49,022 nt of DNA from Phycisphaera mikurensis NBRC 102666 (GTDB lineage Bacteria > Planctomycetota > Phycisphaerae > Phycisphaerales > SM1A02). The stretch is taken from assembly GCA_945890745.1 (NCBI GenBank), contig CAMDCW010000003.1, forward strand, positions 1 through 49,022, in the 5' to 3' direction. Made by a program: the position numbers and the translations under genes. Shown here piece by piece: positions 17,617 through 27,920 of the stretch. Within the stretch, counting starts at the first letter, position 1. The number at the start of each line of letters is the position of its first letter. Below the pieces are notes generated by a model. The model saw nothing but the letters and a program-made list of their open reading frames with translations, did no database searches and was not told where the DNA came from.

Positions 17617-20600
17617 ATGCACCTGCTCTTCCACACCCTGATCCTTCCGCTCCTTCTTGTTATTTACGTTGCGGGAGTCCGCAAGGCATTTGCGCCACTC
17701 AAGCGCACGCTGCTTGACGTTGTAGTCATTGCTGCAACCTGCGTGGTCATGGTGCTCGCCATCATGCCGCCTGCGCAGAAGATCAAGCTCGGCCGCGATT
17801 TGCGCGGTGGCGTGAGCTTGATTTACTCGGTGAATATGCCGGCTGGATCAGATTCTGAAACAAAGTCAGAACTGCTCAAGCAGACGATTAAGACCCTTAA
17901 AAACCGCGTCAATCCGCAGGGTGTTCTGGACTTGACCATGACGCCGCAAGGCGAGGATCGCATCGAAGTGGTGATGCCACTTCCGGGTGACGAAGTTCGC
18001 GTTTCGCAGAAGGCGTATACGGATGCGCTTGATGCATTGCTTGCCAAGGCTCGTCTCACGCCGCGCGAACTGAACACCGCGCTTGCGGAGGGTAAGGCCG
18101 TTGAATTGGCTAAGGGCGATGCAACGCGCGCTGCTGAATTGACCAAGCTGCAATCACTCTGGAGCGCCGCGCGCGATGGTCGCGCTGCCTACGACGCTGC
18201 GATTGCTGCGGGCAAGCAGGGCGCTGATCTTGACGCATCTGCGGAAGCTGCTGCAACTGCCGAGGTGGCTTACGACGAACAGCGCGCCAAGGTGCAGACC
18301 GGCGCGCTCACCTCCAGTCGCTGGACGCGCGTGGTGGCATTGCCACAGTTGGCCAAGAAGGGCGAAGATCGTGGCACGGCGGTAGCGCAACTCAAGACGG
18401 AGTTTCCCTCTGCCGCGGCAGAGATCGACGCTGCACTCGTCAACTACGACGCCTACGCGGCGTTGCGCACGGTGCTTGATGACCCCGAAGACTTGAAGCG
18501 CCTGTTGCGGGGCGCCGGCGTGTTGGATTTCCACATTGCCGTCACTACGCAGAATTCGCTCGGCGTGAACGTCGAAGAATTGCGCAAGCAACTTGCGCAG
18601 GGCGGACCCCTTGCGGCCGAGAGTCCAGTGGCGCGTTGGTTCAAGATCAACAGCATTGATGAGTGGGCAAACACGCCCGCGCAGCGCGAAGCACTGGAAG
18701 CAAATCCGGCTGGGTTCTTTGCTTCAAGCCGCGGTTTGACCGCGGGCACCGGACCGGACAAGTCCATCTACGTTCTTCTCTGGATCACCCCGGACCGCAG
18801 CCTGACCCACGAGCCTGGCGGCAAGGAATGGGCCATGAAGCGCGTCGGTCGTACCAGCGACGAACTCGGGCGTGTTGCCGTGAGCTTTGAGCTTGATGAC
18901 TCTGGCGGTGTAGAGATGGGCCGCCTCACCGGCGCCAATGTTGCTCAGCCGATGGCCATCGTTCTGGACAACCAGGTCTATACCGCGCCGAACCTCAACA
19001 CCAAGATCAATGACCGCGGCCAGATCAGTGGCAACTTCAGCGAGAAGGAAATTGATTACCTCGTGCGCGTCCTTGCATCGGGCTCGCTCGGTGCGCGACT
19101 TTCGCCGGAACCGGTGTCGGTGAGCGTCCTTGGACCGGCCATGGGTAAGGACAACCTGCAGCGCGGACTGAACAGCGTGCTGATTTCGGTGCCTGCCACC
19201 TTCGCCATCATGGCGCTTTACTACTTCATCCCAGGAATCATTGCGAACATCTCGCTCCTGGTGAATGCCCTGATCATCTTCTACGCCATGTCGTTGGTTG
19301 ATGCCAGCTTCACGCTGCCCGGCCTCGCCGGTATCGCGTTGAACTTGGGTATTGCCGTTGACAGCAACGTGCTCATTTACGAGCGCCTTCGCGAAGAATT
19401 GGTCGACCGCAAACAGCCGCTCCTTGATGCCATCGATACCGCCATGCGCCGCGCGCGCACGGCGATCATCGACGGCAATATGACGCACTTGATCGTCGTC
19501 GTGGTGCTGTACTGGTTCGCTGGTTCTGAAGTGAAGGGCTTTGCGCTCGTCATGGGAATCGGCGTATTCAGCACACTTGCTGCCGGCTTGATAGTGACGC
19601 AGGTTCTCCTGCGCCTCTACGCACTTGGCCTCAACGCCAAGACCATGCCGATGCTGCCGATCGTGGTGCCCGCGCTCTCGCGCGCCTTGCACCCATCGAT
19701 TGACTGGCTTCGCTACCGATTCATCTTCTGGGGCGGCGCCATTGTGGTGGCAATCATTTGCATCTCCGCAACCCTTGGTCGCGGTGGTGACATCTTTGAG
19801 ACAGAGTTCCGCGGCGGAACCACCATGACCATGTCCACGCGTACAGCCCGGGCTGGCGAGGACGCGTTCGGTGGTCACCTGGCGATGGCGCGCAGTGCAG
19901 TGGAAGAACGTCTGCACGCACTCGGCGCAGCCAGCAGCGCTGATCCGGTGCTTTCGGAGCTTCGCAATGCCACCGTCCTCACGGTCGGTGAGACCAACGC
20001 CGCGCTGGAGTCGTCTGCATTCCAGATCAAGGTTCCCAATCCATCGGGCGTTTCCGAAGACACGCCGATTGCCAACATCTTGGTTTCGGCAGTGGTTGAA
20101 GCGTTCAAGGACGACATGGATATCCGTCGTCCGGTGAAGTTTGCCGGACTCGGTGTTGCTGCATCGGCGGGGCATTCGTTCCGGATCGATCGCCCAGGAC
20201 TCGGTGAAGTGATCGGGCGCCCAACGCTCGATTACCCAACTGATTCGGCCATCGGTGGCGTTGCCATCGTGGTTGCTGATGTTGAACCGCCGCTCGCTCC
20301 GGCCGATGCCTTGGAGCGCATTCGACGCATGCGCAGCAGTCCAGCATTCGCCGAAGCAGGCGGACGTTCGGTGGACGTGGTTGGCCTTGACGCTGCAGGT
20401 AACGGCACCTTCAAGTCACTGGCGATCGTTGTTGCTGACCCAGATCTTGCTGGCGCGCAGCTCTCTGACGTGGCATGGCAGAAGAACTACGCCGACCTAG
20501 AGTGGAACTTGATCTCCTCGGCGTTGAGTCAGCAGGCATCACTCGAACAGGTCTCCAGCATCTCCCCATCGGTGGCGCGCGATCTTGCGTCGCAGGCCAC

Positions 20601-21168
20601 CTTGGCCGTGTTGCTTTCCTGCGTCGGAATGTTGGTGTACATCTGGGTTCGATTCGGTTCGCTCCTGTATTCCGTGGCAACCGTCATCGGCGTTGTCTTC
20701 AACATCTCCGTTTGCCTGGGAATGTTGGCAATGAGCAAGTGGATCGGAGACACCCAGTTTGGGCATTTCCTACGCGTCCAGGACTTCCGCATCGACCTGA
20801 ACGTCGTCGCCGCTCTGTTGGTGGTGATTGGTTACTCACTCAACGACACGATCGTCATCTTGGACCGCGTGCGCGAGAATCGCGGCAAGTTGGCACACGC
20901 TTCGCGTTCCATCATTAACGAGTCGTTGAATCAGACCTTCAGCCGAACGCTGCTCACCGGTGGCTGCACGGCGGCCACGCCGATCGTTCTTTACCTGGTC
21001 GGCGGGCCGAGCATGCAGCCGTTCGCATTCACATTCTTTGTCGGACTAGTGGCAGGTACGTTCTCATCTGTCGCTATTGCCGCTCCGCTTGTTTACGTAC
21101 CCGGCGATGGAACGCCGGAGACTGATGGGGCGGCATCCCGCGCCCTTGCATCGCCGGCGTCTGCATGA
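17617..21168 (+). CDS. secDF: SecD-SecF fusion protein translocase subunit
   Basis: Proton-driven export motor as one chain of 1183 residues. SecD half: N-terminal helix, DLRGGVSLIYSV (61-72), periplasmic P1 domain, then helices with LPGLAGIALNLGIAVDSNVLIYERLREEL. SecF half from about residue 700: ETEFRGGTTMTM, then VVAALLVVIGYSLNDTIVILDRVREN and the LLTGGCTAATPIVLYL helix. Between RIEVVMPLPG and LRGAGVLDFHIAV about 165 residues (roughly 130-293), rich in Ala/Glu/Lys helices, replace the short linker of canonical SecD. Fused SecDF occurs in several phyla including Planctomycetes. The start codon is an ATG without a strong ribosome site. Confidence 0.95.
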   Translation: MHLLFHTLILPLLLVIYVAGVRKAFAPLKRTLLDVVVIAATCVVMVLAIMPPAQKIKLGRDLRGGVSLIYSVNMPAGSDSETKSELLKQTIKTLKNRVNPQGVLDLTMTPQGEDRIEVVMPLPGDEVRVSQKAYTDALDALLAKARLTPRELNTALAEGKAVELAKGDATRAAELTKLQSLWSAARDGRAAYDAAIAAGKQGADLDASAEAAATAEVAYDEQRAKVQTGALTSSRWTRVVALPQLAKKGEDRGTAVAQLKTEFPSAAAEIDAALVNYDAYAALRTVLDDPEDLKRLLRGAGVLDFHIAVTTQNSLGVNVEELRKQLAQGGPLAAESPVARWFKINSIDEWANTPAQREALEANPAGFFASSRGLTAGTGPDKSIYVLLWITPDRSLTHEPGGKEWAMKRVGRTSDELGRVAVSFELDDSGGVEMGRLTGANVAQPMAIVLDNQVYTAPNLNTKINDRGQISGNFSEKEIDYLVRVLASGSLGARLSPEPVSVSVLGPAMGKDNLQRGLNSVLISVPATFAIMALYYFIPGIIANISLLVNALIIFYAMSLVDASFTLPGLAGIALNLGIAVDSNVLIYERLREELVDRKQPLLDAIDTAMRRARTAIIDGNMTHLIVVVVLYWFAGSEVKGFALVMGIGVFSTLAAGLIVTQVLLRLYALGLNAKTMPMLPIVVPALSRALHPSIDWLRYRFIFWGGAIVVAIICISATLGRGGDIFETEFRGGTTMTMSTRTARAGEDAFGGHLAMARSAVEERLHALGAASSADPVLSELRNATVLTVGETNAALESSAFQIKVPNPSGVSEDTPIANILVSAVVEAFKDDMDIRRPVKFAGLGVAASAGHSFRIDRPGLGEVIGRPTLDYPTDSAIGGVAIVVADVEPPLAPADALERIRRMRSSPAFAEAGGRSVDVVGLDAAGNGTFKSLAIVVADPDLAGAQLSDVAWQKNYADLEWNLISSALSQQASLEQVSSISPSVARDLASQATLAVLLSCVGMLVYIWVRFGSLLYSVATVIGVVFNISVCLGMLAMSKWIGDTQFGHFLRVQDFRIDLNVVAALLVVIGYSLNDTIVILDRVRENRGKLAHASRSIINESLNQTFSRTLLTGGCTAATPIVLYLVGGPSMQPFAFTFFVGLVAGTFSSVAIAAPLVYVPGDGTPETDGAASRALASPASA

Positions 21169-21231
21169 GCCGTCATTGATTGAACTATCGCTGCGGGCAA
21201 CGCGTCCGCAGCACGATCGGATTCGCCACGG

Positions 21232-21237
21232 AAGGAG
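21232..21237 (+). promoter_or_regulatory. Strong Shine-Dalgarno for the LysM gene
   Basis: AAGGAG nine bases before ATG 21247, one of the best ribosome sites in the window. It suggests the LysM protein is translated independently and strongly even though the gene lies 78 bases behind secDF. Confidence 0.75.
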
Positions 21238-21246
21238 ATTTTCGAC

Positions 21247-22152
21247 ATGTCTAACGGAGCCCGTCTCTCAGCAGTGATCGTGGTGGTGGCAGTTGCCGCC
21301 ATCGGTCTGTACTTCGCCTTTATGACCCCCTCAGGTCCCGCGCGGACTGAGAATCCCAAGGCGCCCGTTGACGCTTTGGTATCGCCAGACTCGGCCCAAG
21401 GAATCGGCGAGATGTCTGGCGCTGCCGCCGCAGCAGCTGGCGCAGACAACGGAGCCCCAGCACCGGAGGCGTTCGGTGCTGGTAGTGGAACGATCGCCGT
21501 TCCCGGAACCACCGACTCAGCAGGAACAACGATTGCCGCCCCAGGCGCTGGCGCTGGCGCAGGATCCATTGCTGGTGGTGCCGCCGGCGCAGCAGCCGCA
21601 ACCAATGCCAACTCAACACGCACCGCGACCCCGGTGACCACCGCTACGCCAGTCACTCCAACCGGTTCCGGCGCTGCCGGCTCGTTGACCACTGGGACTT
21701 CCAGTGGCGGAGCGACCGTGCCTCCGGTGAAAGTCGTGGCCGCACCAGCAGCACCGGCTGCCAGCACCACGCAATACACCATCAAGTCCGGCGACACCCT
21801 CGAGGGCATCGCTCGTGCGCAAATGGGCGACGGTCAGAAGTGGCAGCTCATTGCGGCAGCGAATCCTGGTCTTGATCCAAAGGCCCTCAAGATCGGCCAG
21901 AAGATCACCATCCCTGCCAGCACCACCACCGCAAGCAAGGACAAGACAGCCGCTCCAGCGGGTAGCAGCACGGCAGCAGCTCCAAACACCTACACGGTGC
22001 AGAAGGGCGACACGCTCATTGAGCTTTCCCGCAAGTTCTACGGGAATGACGCTGAATGGAAGCGCATCTTGGAAGCCAATTCCACCATGCTGAAGGGCGA
22101 CGCCAAGGCGATCGCTCCTGGCATGAAGTTGGTGATTCCGGCCAAGCGCTAG
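21247..22152 (+). CDS. Membrane-anchored protein with two LysM domains
   Basis: 301-residue envelope protein. One N-terminal membrane helix (7-26) is followed by a long Ala/Gly/Thr/Pro-rich linker (about 55-172), LysM domain 1 (about 175-224, starting TQYTIKSGDTLEGIA) and LysM domain 2 (about 248-299, starting NTYTVQKGDTLIELS). LysM modules bind N-acetylglucosamine-containing glycans, so a peptidoglycan-binding tether is likely; no catalytic domain is seen. Last gene of the rightward unit and followed by a clear terminator. Confidence 0.92.
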   Translation: MSNGARLSAVIVVVAVAAIGLYFAFMTPSGPARTENPKAPVDALVSPDSAQGIGEMSGAAAAAAGADNGAPAPEAFGAGSGTIAVPGTTDSAGTTIAAPGAGAGAGSIAGGAAGAAAATNANSTRTATPVTTATPVTPTGSGAAGSLTTGTSSGGATVPPVKVVAAPAAPAASTTQYTIKSGDTLEGIARAQMGDGQKWQLIAAANPGLDPKALKIGQKITIPASTTTASKDKTAAPAGSSTAAAPNTYTVQKGDTLIELSRKFYGNDAEWKRILEANSTMLKGDAKAIAPGMKLVIPAKR

Positions 22153-22183
22153 CCGCGACCTTTGGCCAATACGTTGACTGACC

Positions 22184-22238
22184 CCCGTGCCCCGAACTGC
22201 CCTTTACCGGACGCAGAACTCGGGGCACGGGTTTTTTT
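22184..22238 (+). terminator. Rho-independent terminator after the LysM gene
   Basis: Perfect 12-bp stem (22184-22195 with 22220-22231, CCCGTGCCCCGA and its complement), a 24-base loop, then seven T (22232-22238). It lies 31 bases past the LysM stop and closes the unit that includes rhomboid, tgt, yajC and secDF. The remaining 147 bases before the next gene hold no recognised feature. Confidence 0.9.
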
Positions 22239-22385
22239 ATGATTTCGTGAAGTGAAATAGACCGCACGTCGCTGAGACGCGTACACATTGTGTTACCGGA
22301 GTTGGTGTTGTCTCCTGCGGAGCCCAATCTGAGTAAATACCGATCCGACCTGTCCCCACGACCGCCATATCTGAGAACAACTCTT

Positions 22386-23912
22386 ATGCCGCAATTCATC
22401 ACTCGTCACGCCGCCCCCGCCATCCGTATCGGTTCATCGGTCCTCTTCATTGCGTCGATCGCCGCCGTCATGGGTTCGCTCCCGGTACCGCAGGCACCGA
22501 CCGTGGCGACCGCCACTCCGGCCGACACGTCCGAAGGTCGGATGATGATTGGTATGGAACCCATGTGCATTGCAGAGATGCCTGGTGTGCCGTTGTCCCT
22601 GTGCTTCATGCCTGGTACATCCGCGGAAGAAGTGAATAAGGTCAGCCAGGGCTTGGTGTCACAGTGGGCGAAGGACCTTTCCGAACGCCCAATGGTAGGC
22701 GAGGGTGATGGTGGTGCTGCATACTTCGCCACTACCCGTTGGATTGTTAGCGGCAGTTCCGCGCAGGGAACACCATTAACCCTGACGTGGTCGATGCCTG
22801 CCGACGGTCTTTCCATTCCGGACGGCATCACCGGCGGAGCCGCTTCGCCGAACAACCTCAATGCCACCTTCGTCACCAAGTTTGGATCCCTTGAGGCAGG
22901 CAAGAGCCTGCTTCGGCAGGTCTATGCGCGCTGGTCTGACCTCTCGGGCGTCAACTACACCGAAGTCACTGATGACAATGCAGCTTGGGGCGCATCGGGA
23001 GGCGCTACGCGCGGTGACATTCGAATCGTTGGTCGCACCTTCGGAAGTACAGGCGTCTTGGCTTACAACTACTTCCCGAACAATGGCGATATGGTGATCG
23101 TCACCTCCAACAGCAGCGCTTGGACAGCCACCAACAACCAGCGTTATTTCCGCAATATTCTCGCACATGAGCATGGCCACGGCTTGGGCTTTGACCACGT
23201 CTGCCCAGCCAACAACTCCAAGCTCATGGAGCCGTTCCTCACGACTGCCTTTGATGGTCCACAGAACGATGACATCCGCGCCGCGCAGCGTCAGTACGGC
23301 GATAATTACGAGCCCAACGACACCATTGCTACTGGCTCCGCGATTATCAATGAGTCTGGCACTACCACGCTGGCCAATCTCTCAATTGATGACAACGCTG
23401 ACGTTGACTACTACAAGTTCAATGCCAACGTTGGAGCAACCGTCACGGTCCGTGCCACCCCGCAGGGTCCGAGCAGTTACCTGAATGGCCCACAGAATGC
23501 CAACGGCAGTTGCAGTGCCGGTACGACAGTGCTGCCACTCGCCGTGCAGGATCTGGTTGTCAGTCTCTACCGTGGCTCGAGCACCACGCCACTGATCGTG
23601 CAGAATGCATACGGTCCGGGCACTGTTGAAACGATCACCAGTTTCCCAATTACGTCATCGGACGTGTACTCCATCAGGGTGTCATCCGCGATCACTACTG
23701 ACGATGTTCAGCTGTACTCCCTGGTCACCACTATCGTCGCCACAGCGCCACGTATCGGTGACTTTGATGGCAACGGCGTCGTCAACGGTGGCGATTTGGG
23801 AATTCTCCTGGCCGTGTGGGGTCCCGTTACCTGCGGCTCGCAATACGACCTGAATGGTGATTGCGTTATCAACGGCGCAGATCTCGGCGCCTTCTTGGCC
23901 GACTGGGGCTGA
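22386..23912 (+). CDS. Secreted matrixin-type metalloprotease with PPC-like and dockerin-like regions
   Basis: 508-residue exported zinc protease. Signal-like hydrophobic segment at 14-30. The metzincin motif HEHGHGLGFDH (261-271) is complete and Met281 in SKLMEP serves as the Met-turn. A region starting YEPNDT with DVDYYKF (about 308-450) resembles the pre-peptidase C-terminal (PPC) fold. The last about 55 residues hold two calcium-loop repeats, GDFDGNGVVNGGDLGILL and DLNGDCVINGADLGAFL, each ending in WG, like dockerin type I. ATG 22386 starts the signal peptide; an upstream open frame from 22290 is less likely. Flanked by terminators on both sides, so it is its own transcription unit. Confidence 0.9.
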   Translation: MPQFITRHAAPAIRIGSSVLFIASIAAVMGSLPVPQAPTVATATPADTSEGRMMIGMEPMCIAEMPGVPLSLCFMPGTSAEEVNKVSQGLVSQWAKDLSERPMVGEGDGGAAYFATTRWIVSGSSAQGTPLTLTWSMPADGLSIPDGITGGAASPNNLNATFVTKFGSLEAGKSLLRQVYARWSDLSGVNYTEVTDDNAAWGASGGATRGDIRIVGRTFGSTGVLAYNYFPNNGDMVIVTSNSSAWTATNNQRYFRNILAHEHGHGLGFDHVCPANNSKLMEPFLTTAFDGPQNDDIRAAQRQYGDNYEPNDTIATGSAIINESGTTTLANLSIDDNADVDYYKFNANVGATVTVRATPQGPSSYLNGPQNANGSCSAGTTVLPLAVQDLVVSLYRGSSTTPLIVQNAYGPGTVETITSFPITSSDVYSIRVSSAITTDDVQLYSLVTTIVATAPRIGDFDGNGVVNGGDLGILLAVWGPVTCGSQYDLNGDCVINGADLGAFLADWG

Positions 23913-23957
23913 TCCGATCGGATCCCCTGACTGAAGCGACGGATTGACTGAAATGCA

Positions 23958-24008
23958 CAGGGCCTGATGAGCTGCGGACGGCCGCGGATCATCAGGCCCT
24001 GTTTCTTT
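23958..24008 (+). terminator. Rho-independent terminator after the matrixin gene
   Basis: Perfect 13-bp stem, 23958-23970 (CAGGGCCTGATGA) with 23989-24001, an 18-base GC-rich loop, then the T-rich run TTTCTTTG. It lies between the convergent matrixin and smc genes; the T-run points to the plus strand, though the hairpin could also slow smc transcription. Confidence 0.85.
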
Positions 24009-24034
24009 GCCTGCTCACGGCCGTCGCCAACCGC

Positions 24035-27000
24035 TCAGTTCCGCTCCCAGGCGCCAGCGAGGGCGTCCGAGGGCCTGTTGGCGTCCTCATGGCTTCCCAC
24101 GCCTGCTCCCTGGTTCTGGTTCTGGCTCCGCGCCTCTTCAGCCTGCGCAGCATCCACGGCCTCCTTGGCGATGGTGCCATCCTTGCCAACCTGCTCGAAG
24201 CGCACGCTGACCCGCTTGCTGACGCCGCGCTGTGGCATGGTGATGCCATAGAGCTGGTCGCAGGACTGCATGGTGCGCTTATGGTGGGTGATGACAATGA
24301 AGTGGCTGCCGGAGAGGAATTCACGGAGCACGTTGCAGAATCGCTCCACGTTGGCCTCGTCGAGTGCGGCATCCACTTCGTCCAGGATGCAGAACGGGCT
24401 CGGCTTACTCTTGAAGATGCTCATCAGCAGAGCAACGGCGGTCATGGTCTTCTCTCCGCCGGAGAGCTGACTGATGACGCGCGGCTCCTTGCCTGGTGGC
24501 TTGGCGCGAATTTCCACGCCCGACTCCAAGATGTTCACCTCGCCGGTGACTTCGTCAGGAACCAGGAACAGGTCAGCACTACCGCCGCCAAACAGGCGTC
24601 GGAACATGCCGCCGTTACCCGCAAAGTTTTCACGAACCGTGTTGAATACCTGCTCGAAGCGGACCCGCGTGACGGCGTCAAGCTGCACGATGAGTTCGCC
24701 GAGCAGGGTGGTCGCGGAATCGATGTCGCTCACTTGGCGAACCAATTCCTCGTTGCGCTGCTCAAGCTGTCCCTCTTCCTCGATGGAATCGAGGTTGACG
24801 TTGCCAAGCTTGCGGATTTCGTCCTTGAGTCCAGCCAGTTCCTTCTCAGCGGCACCGCGGTCGGTATGTGCCCACTCGGGCAGCGCCCGTGCGGCAACAT
24901 GTTCGGCGTAGCCGGTGCCAAGGTCCAGTTCCAGGTCACTCAGCGCAGACTCTTCCAACGCCTCGCGCTTGATTTCCACTTCGCGGCGCCCAAGTTCCAC
25001 GCTGTTCCAATTGCGCTCCAAGATGTGCGCCTGGTCGCGGGCGATGCGCAGCGCGGTGGCTGCCTCTTCGGTACTGCGTTGCGCGGCGGCAACGGCTATT
25101 GCGGCGCCTTCTAAGCCATCAGTGAGCCCCACAAGTTCTGCGGCAGCTGCCTCGGAGGCGATTCGTGCTTCCGCAATGGTGGATTCGTAACGATCGATCT
25201 GCTGCTTGCGCCGGTCAGCCTGCTCAGCGGCGTGTACGCGCTGCCGTTGCTGCTCATCCCGGGAGAGTTCGGCGGTCCGTCGCTCGCGGCGCAGGACATC
25301 AAGCGCGGAATTGCGCTCACTGCTAGTCACACGAGCAGTGGAAAGTGCTTCCGCTGCGGTCTCAGCTTTGGCAATCGCCTTGGTGGCGTCCGCATCAGCA
25401 ACCGCGTGGCGGCCAACCAATGCTTCAAGCATGGCGCGTGCGCGTCCAAGCCGCTCATCTACCTCAGCGCGCTCCGTACTCAGGGTACGAATGCGCCGCA
25501 TCAGTTCATCGGATTCCAAGGAAAGCGTGGACTGCTCATGCTCAACGCGCTGGATCATCTGCTCGCAGCGATCGCGTTGGTACTCAGCATCAATGATGCC
25601 GCGCCGAACATTGGAGAGACGGTCTTCCACCTGGCGGTGGCGAAGGCGCGCTTCATCGGAGCGGGCCAGCAGCACAGCGGCTTCGCCCTCCAACAGTTCC
25701 ATCTCAATGGCCAAGATCGACAAGCGCTGGGTCAGTTGCGCCAACTCAGCACGCCGAGCCAGCAGGCCTTCGCCCGCGCCGTTGCCGGTGGGGGTGCCCA
25801 CCGTAACGCGTCCGAGGGCGTCGACCAGCTCGCCGGCCCGAGTGACGATCCGAGCACCCGCGTGGGTGGTGATCGAAGCCTCAAGGGCGGTGGCCAAGTC
25901 AGCAACCACCCAGGTGTCCGCCAAGAGGCGATGCACCAGCGTGGCAGCAGCATCGCGCACCCGCACGGTGGCGGATACCGGCTCAATGCCGGGGCGGGTT
26001 TCACGCGCAGGGGCGTTCACTGCCGGCAATTCCGCTGAGGCCATGGTCACTCGGCCGCGCACGGTGGCGCAGGTCGTGGCAACGGCAAGCACGGAATCTC
26101 CGTTGTCCACCACCAGCAATTCCAGATCGCGCCCCAGCGCGGCTTCAGCGGCCGCGGCGTCAGCCATCTCGGTTTCGATCCAGTCACCCAGGATGCCCAG
26201 GACGGAAGGGAAGCGATCGCGGTCACCAACTACTTCGCGCACCGCTTCATCAACGCCTTCACGGGCGCGTTGCATTTCTTCCAAGAGTCGGCTGCGGCTC
26301 TCAACTGCCGTCCGCTCATCGCGCAACTCGGAGAGTCGGCGCGAAAGTCCAGCATGGCGATCGCCAAGCGATGTTGCGTCGGAAATATGGATGTGCACAT
26401 CGGACTCAAGGCGAACCGCCTCGTCCAGTGCCACCATGCGGCGCACAACGTGCTGATTGCGCGCGGCGCGTTGCGCGTCAAGCTCAATAAGGAACGGCTC
26501 ACGACGACGCTCAATGCGGGCGAGTTGCTCTTCCAGTCCGCGTTCACGCTCGTCGACCGAGGCAAGGTGCGAAGCAGTGCGAGAGATTTCACGATCGGCA
26601 GAGACGGTTTGCTCGCGCAGGCGATCCGCCGCGAGGCGAGTCTGCTGCGCGGCTTCCGCGGTTCGAGCACGCGCGTCGGATGCGGTCATCACGCCGCGCT
26701 CAGCTTCGTTCGCGGCCTCGGCTGCGCCGGCAACGCGCTCAGCGGTGTCATCAATCTGTGCAGTGAGCTCAGTAATGCGCGCCTCAAGTTCAGCCAAGCG
26801 CATGGAGTCGGAAGCTGCCTGCTCGCGCACTTCACTCAGCCCGCGACCGGCCAGCTCCATTCGCTGGGCAGCCTGCTTCTCAGTGCCGAGCGCCTCAATG
26901 CGGCGCTGCTCCAGCGCGCGCTGTCCGTCCTGCGCTGTTTGGCGAATGCCCTCAACTTCGTTGCGGCGGTCTTCAAGGAGCGCAATAGCGCCGGACAACT

Positions 27001-27913
27001 CTTGCCGATCGCGCTCCAGGCTCGCTAGCTGACTAGTGAGGCCGGAAAGTTGCTCGCGGTACTCGTGATACAGGTCAAATGCCACTGCTTGGCGCAGTTC
27101 ACGGCGTCGCAGATCAAGCGTCTGGAAGCGACGTGCCTTCTCTGCCTGACCCTTCACAATGCGAAGGCGGCGCTCGGTGCTAGCAAGTTGTTCGCGCACC
27201 AGAACCAGGTTCTTCTCAGCGCTCTCCAGTTTGCGCTGCGCTTCCACTTTGCGCGCGCGGAACTTGGCAACACCCGCTGCTTCTTCAAGAATCGTCCGAC
27301 GCTCAAGCGGGGCGGCGCGCAACATGGCGTCGACCTTTCCCTGCTCAATGATGGAATAGGCATCGTTACCGATACCCGTATCCATGAAGAGTTCCTTGAT
27401 GTCACGCAAGCGGACCTTGCGCCCGTTGATGAGGTACTCGCTGCGACCGTCGGCATAGAGTCGACGGGTGACTTCCACTTCGTCAGTGTCGACGGGAAGG
27501 CCGCGATGGCGCACGGCGTGGCGATTGACCGACATACTTCCGTCGGCGTCGTCTTCGTCTACGTGTTCGGAATGTTCAGCGCGTGCGTCAACTTCGGCGG
27601 CCAGTACGGCCGGAGCTGGTGCAAGCCGGGCTTGCTCTTCAGCAGTCAGCACTGGATTGTCAAAGACCAAGGTCACACTTGCCATGCCGCACGGCTTGCG
27701 CGTGGCGCTGCCTGCGAAAATGACGTCAAGCATGGCGCCGCCGCGCAGGCTCTTGGCACTGCGTTCGCCAAGCACCCACTTGATAGCGTCAACGACGTTG
27801 GACTTGCCGCATCCGTTTGGTCCAACTACGCCGATGATCGGCGAGTCGAAACGGAATTCGGTGGTGTCGGCAAAACTCTTGAAGCCGCTCAGAACGAGTC
27901 GGGAAAGTCGCAA
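24035..27913 (-). CDS. smc: Chromosome segregation protein SMC
   Basis: ATPase that compacts and segregates the chromosome with ScpAB. 1292 residues. Head: [11 protein letters not shown] and Walker [10 protein letters not shown] (31-39), then [29 protein letters not shown]. Two long coiled coils flank a hinge (about 545-700) with [10 protein letters not shown]. The C-terminal head has signature QLSGGEKTM and Walker [14 protein letters not shown]. About 50 extra acidic residues (88-140) interrupt the N-terminal head between FDNP and [12 protein letters not shown]. The start is TTG 27913, fixed by AGGAGG at 27921-27926. scpA and scpB are not nearby. Long open frames on the opposite strand of this gene are composition artefacts. 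Confidence 0.96.
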   Translation of the reverse strand: MRLSRLVLSGFKSFADTTEFRFDSPIIGVVGPNGCGKSNVVDAIKWVLGERSAKSLRGGAMLDVIFAGSATRKPCGMASVTLVFDNPVLTAEEQARLAPAPAVLAAEVDARAEHSEHVDEDDADGSMSVNRHAVRHRGLPVDTDEVEVTRRLYADGRSEYLINGRKVRLRDIKELFMDTGIGNDAYSIIEQGKVDAMLRAAPLERRTILEEAAGVAKFRARKVEAQRKLESAEKNLVLVREQLASTERRLRIVKGQAEKARRFQTLDLRRRELRQAVAFDLYHEYREQLSGLTSQLASLERDRQELSGAIALLEDRRNEVEGIRQTAQDGQRALEQRRIEALGTEKQAAQRMELAGRGLSEVREQAASDSMRLAELEARITELTAQIDDTAERVAGAAEAANEAERGVMTASDARARTAEAAQQTRLAADRLREQTVSADREISRTASHLASVDERERGLEEQLARIERRREPFLIELDAQRAARNQHVVRRMVALDEAVRLESDVHIHISDATSLGDRHAGLSRRLSELRDERTAVESRSRLLEEMQRAREGVDEAVREVVGDRDRFPSVLGILGDWIETEMADAAAAEAALGRDLELLVVDNGDSVLAVATTCATVRGRVTMASAELPAVNAPARETRPGIEPVSATVRVRDAAATLVHRLLADTWVVADLATALEASITTHAGARIVTRAGELVDALGRVTVGTPTGNGAGEGLLARRAELAQLTQRLSILAIEMELLEGEAAVLLARSDEARLRHRQVEDRLSNVRRGIIDAEYQRDRCEQMIQRVEHEQSTLSLESDELMRRIRTLSTERAEVDERLGRARAMLEALVGRHAVADADATKAIAKAETAAEALSTARVTSSERNSALDVLRRERRTAELSRDEQQRQRVHAAEQADRRKQQIDRYESTIAEARIASEAAAAELVGLTDGLEGAAIAVAAAQRSTEEAATALRIARDQAHILERNWNSVELGRREVEIKREALEESALSDLELDLGTGYAEHVAARALPEWAHTDRGAAEKELAGLKDEIRKLGNVNLDSIEEEGQLEQRNEELVRQVSDIDSATTLLGELIVQLDAVTRVRFEQVFNTVRENFAGNGGMFRRLFGGGSADLFLVPDEVTGEVNILESGVEIRAKPPGKEPRVISQLSGGEKTMTAVALLMSIFKSKPSPFCILDEVDAALDEANVERFCNVLREFLSGSHFIVITHHKRTMQSCDQLYGITMPQRGVSKRVSVRFEQVGKDGTIAKEAVDAAQAEEARSQNQNQGAGVGSHEDANRPSDALAGAWERN

Positions 27914-27920
27914 GGCAAGA

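Noticed and set aside
18724-20175. 483-codon open frame on the minus strand inside secDF
   Set aside because: It is fully antisense to the well-supported SecDF; its His/Arg/Gly-rich translation is typical of shadow frames in GC-rich DNA.
22386-23912. Cellulosome interpretation of the dockerin-like tails
   Set aside because: No cohesin, scaffoldin or glycoside hydrolase is in the window; similar tails are common in Phycisphaerae secreted proteins.
25206-26456. 416-codon plus-strand open frame inside smc
   Set aside because: Ser/Arg/Ala-rich low-complexity translation antisense to the SMC coiled coils; no domain seen.
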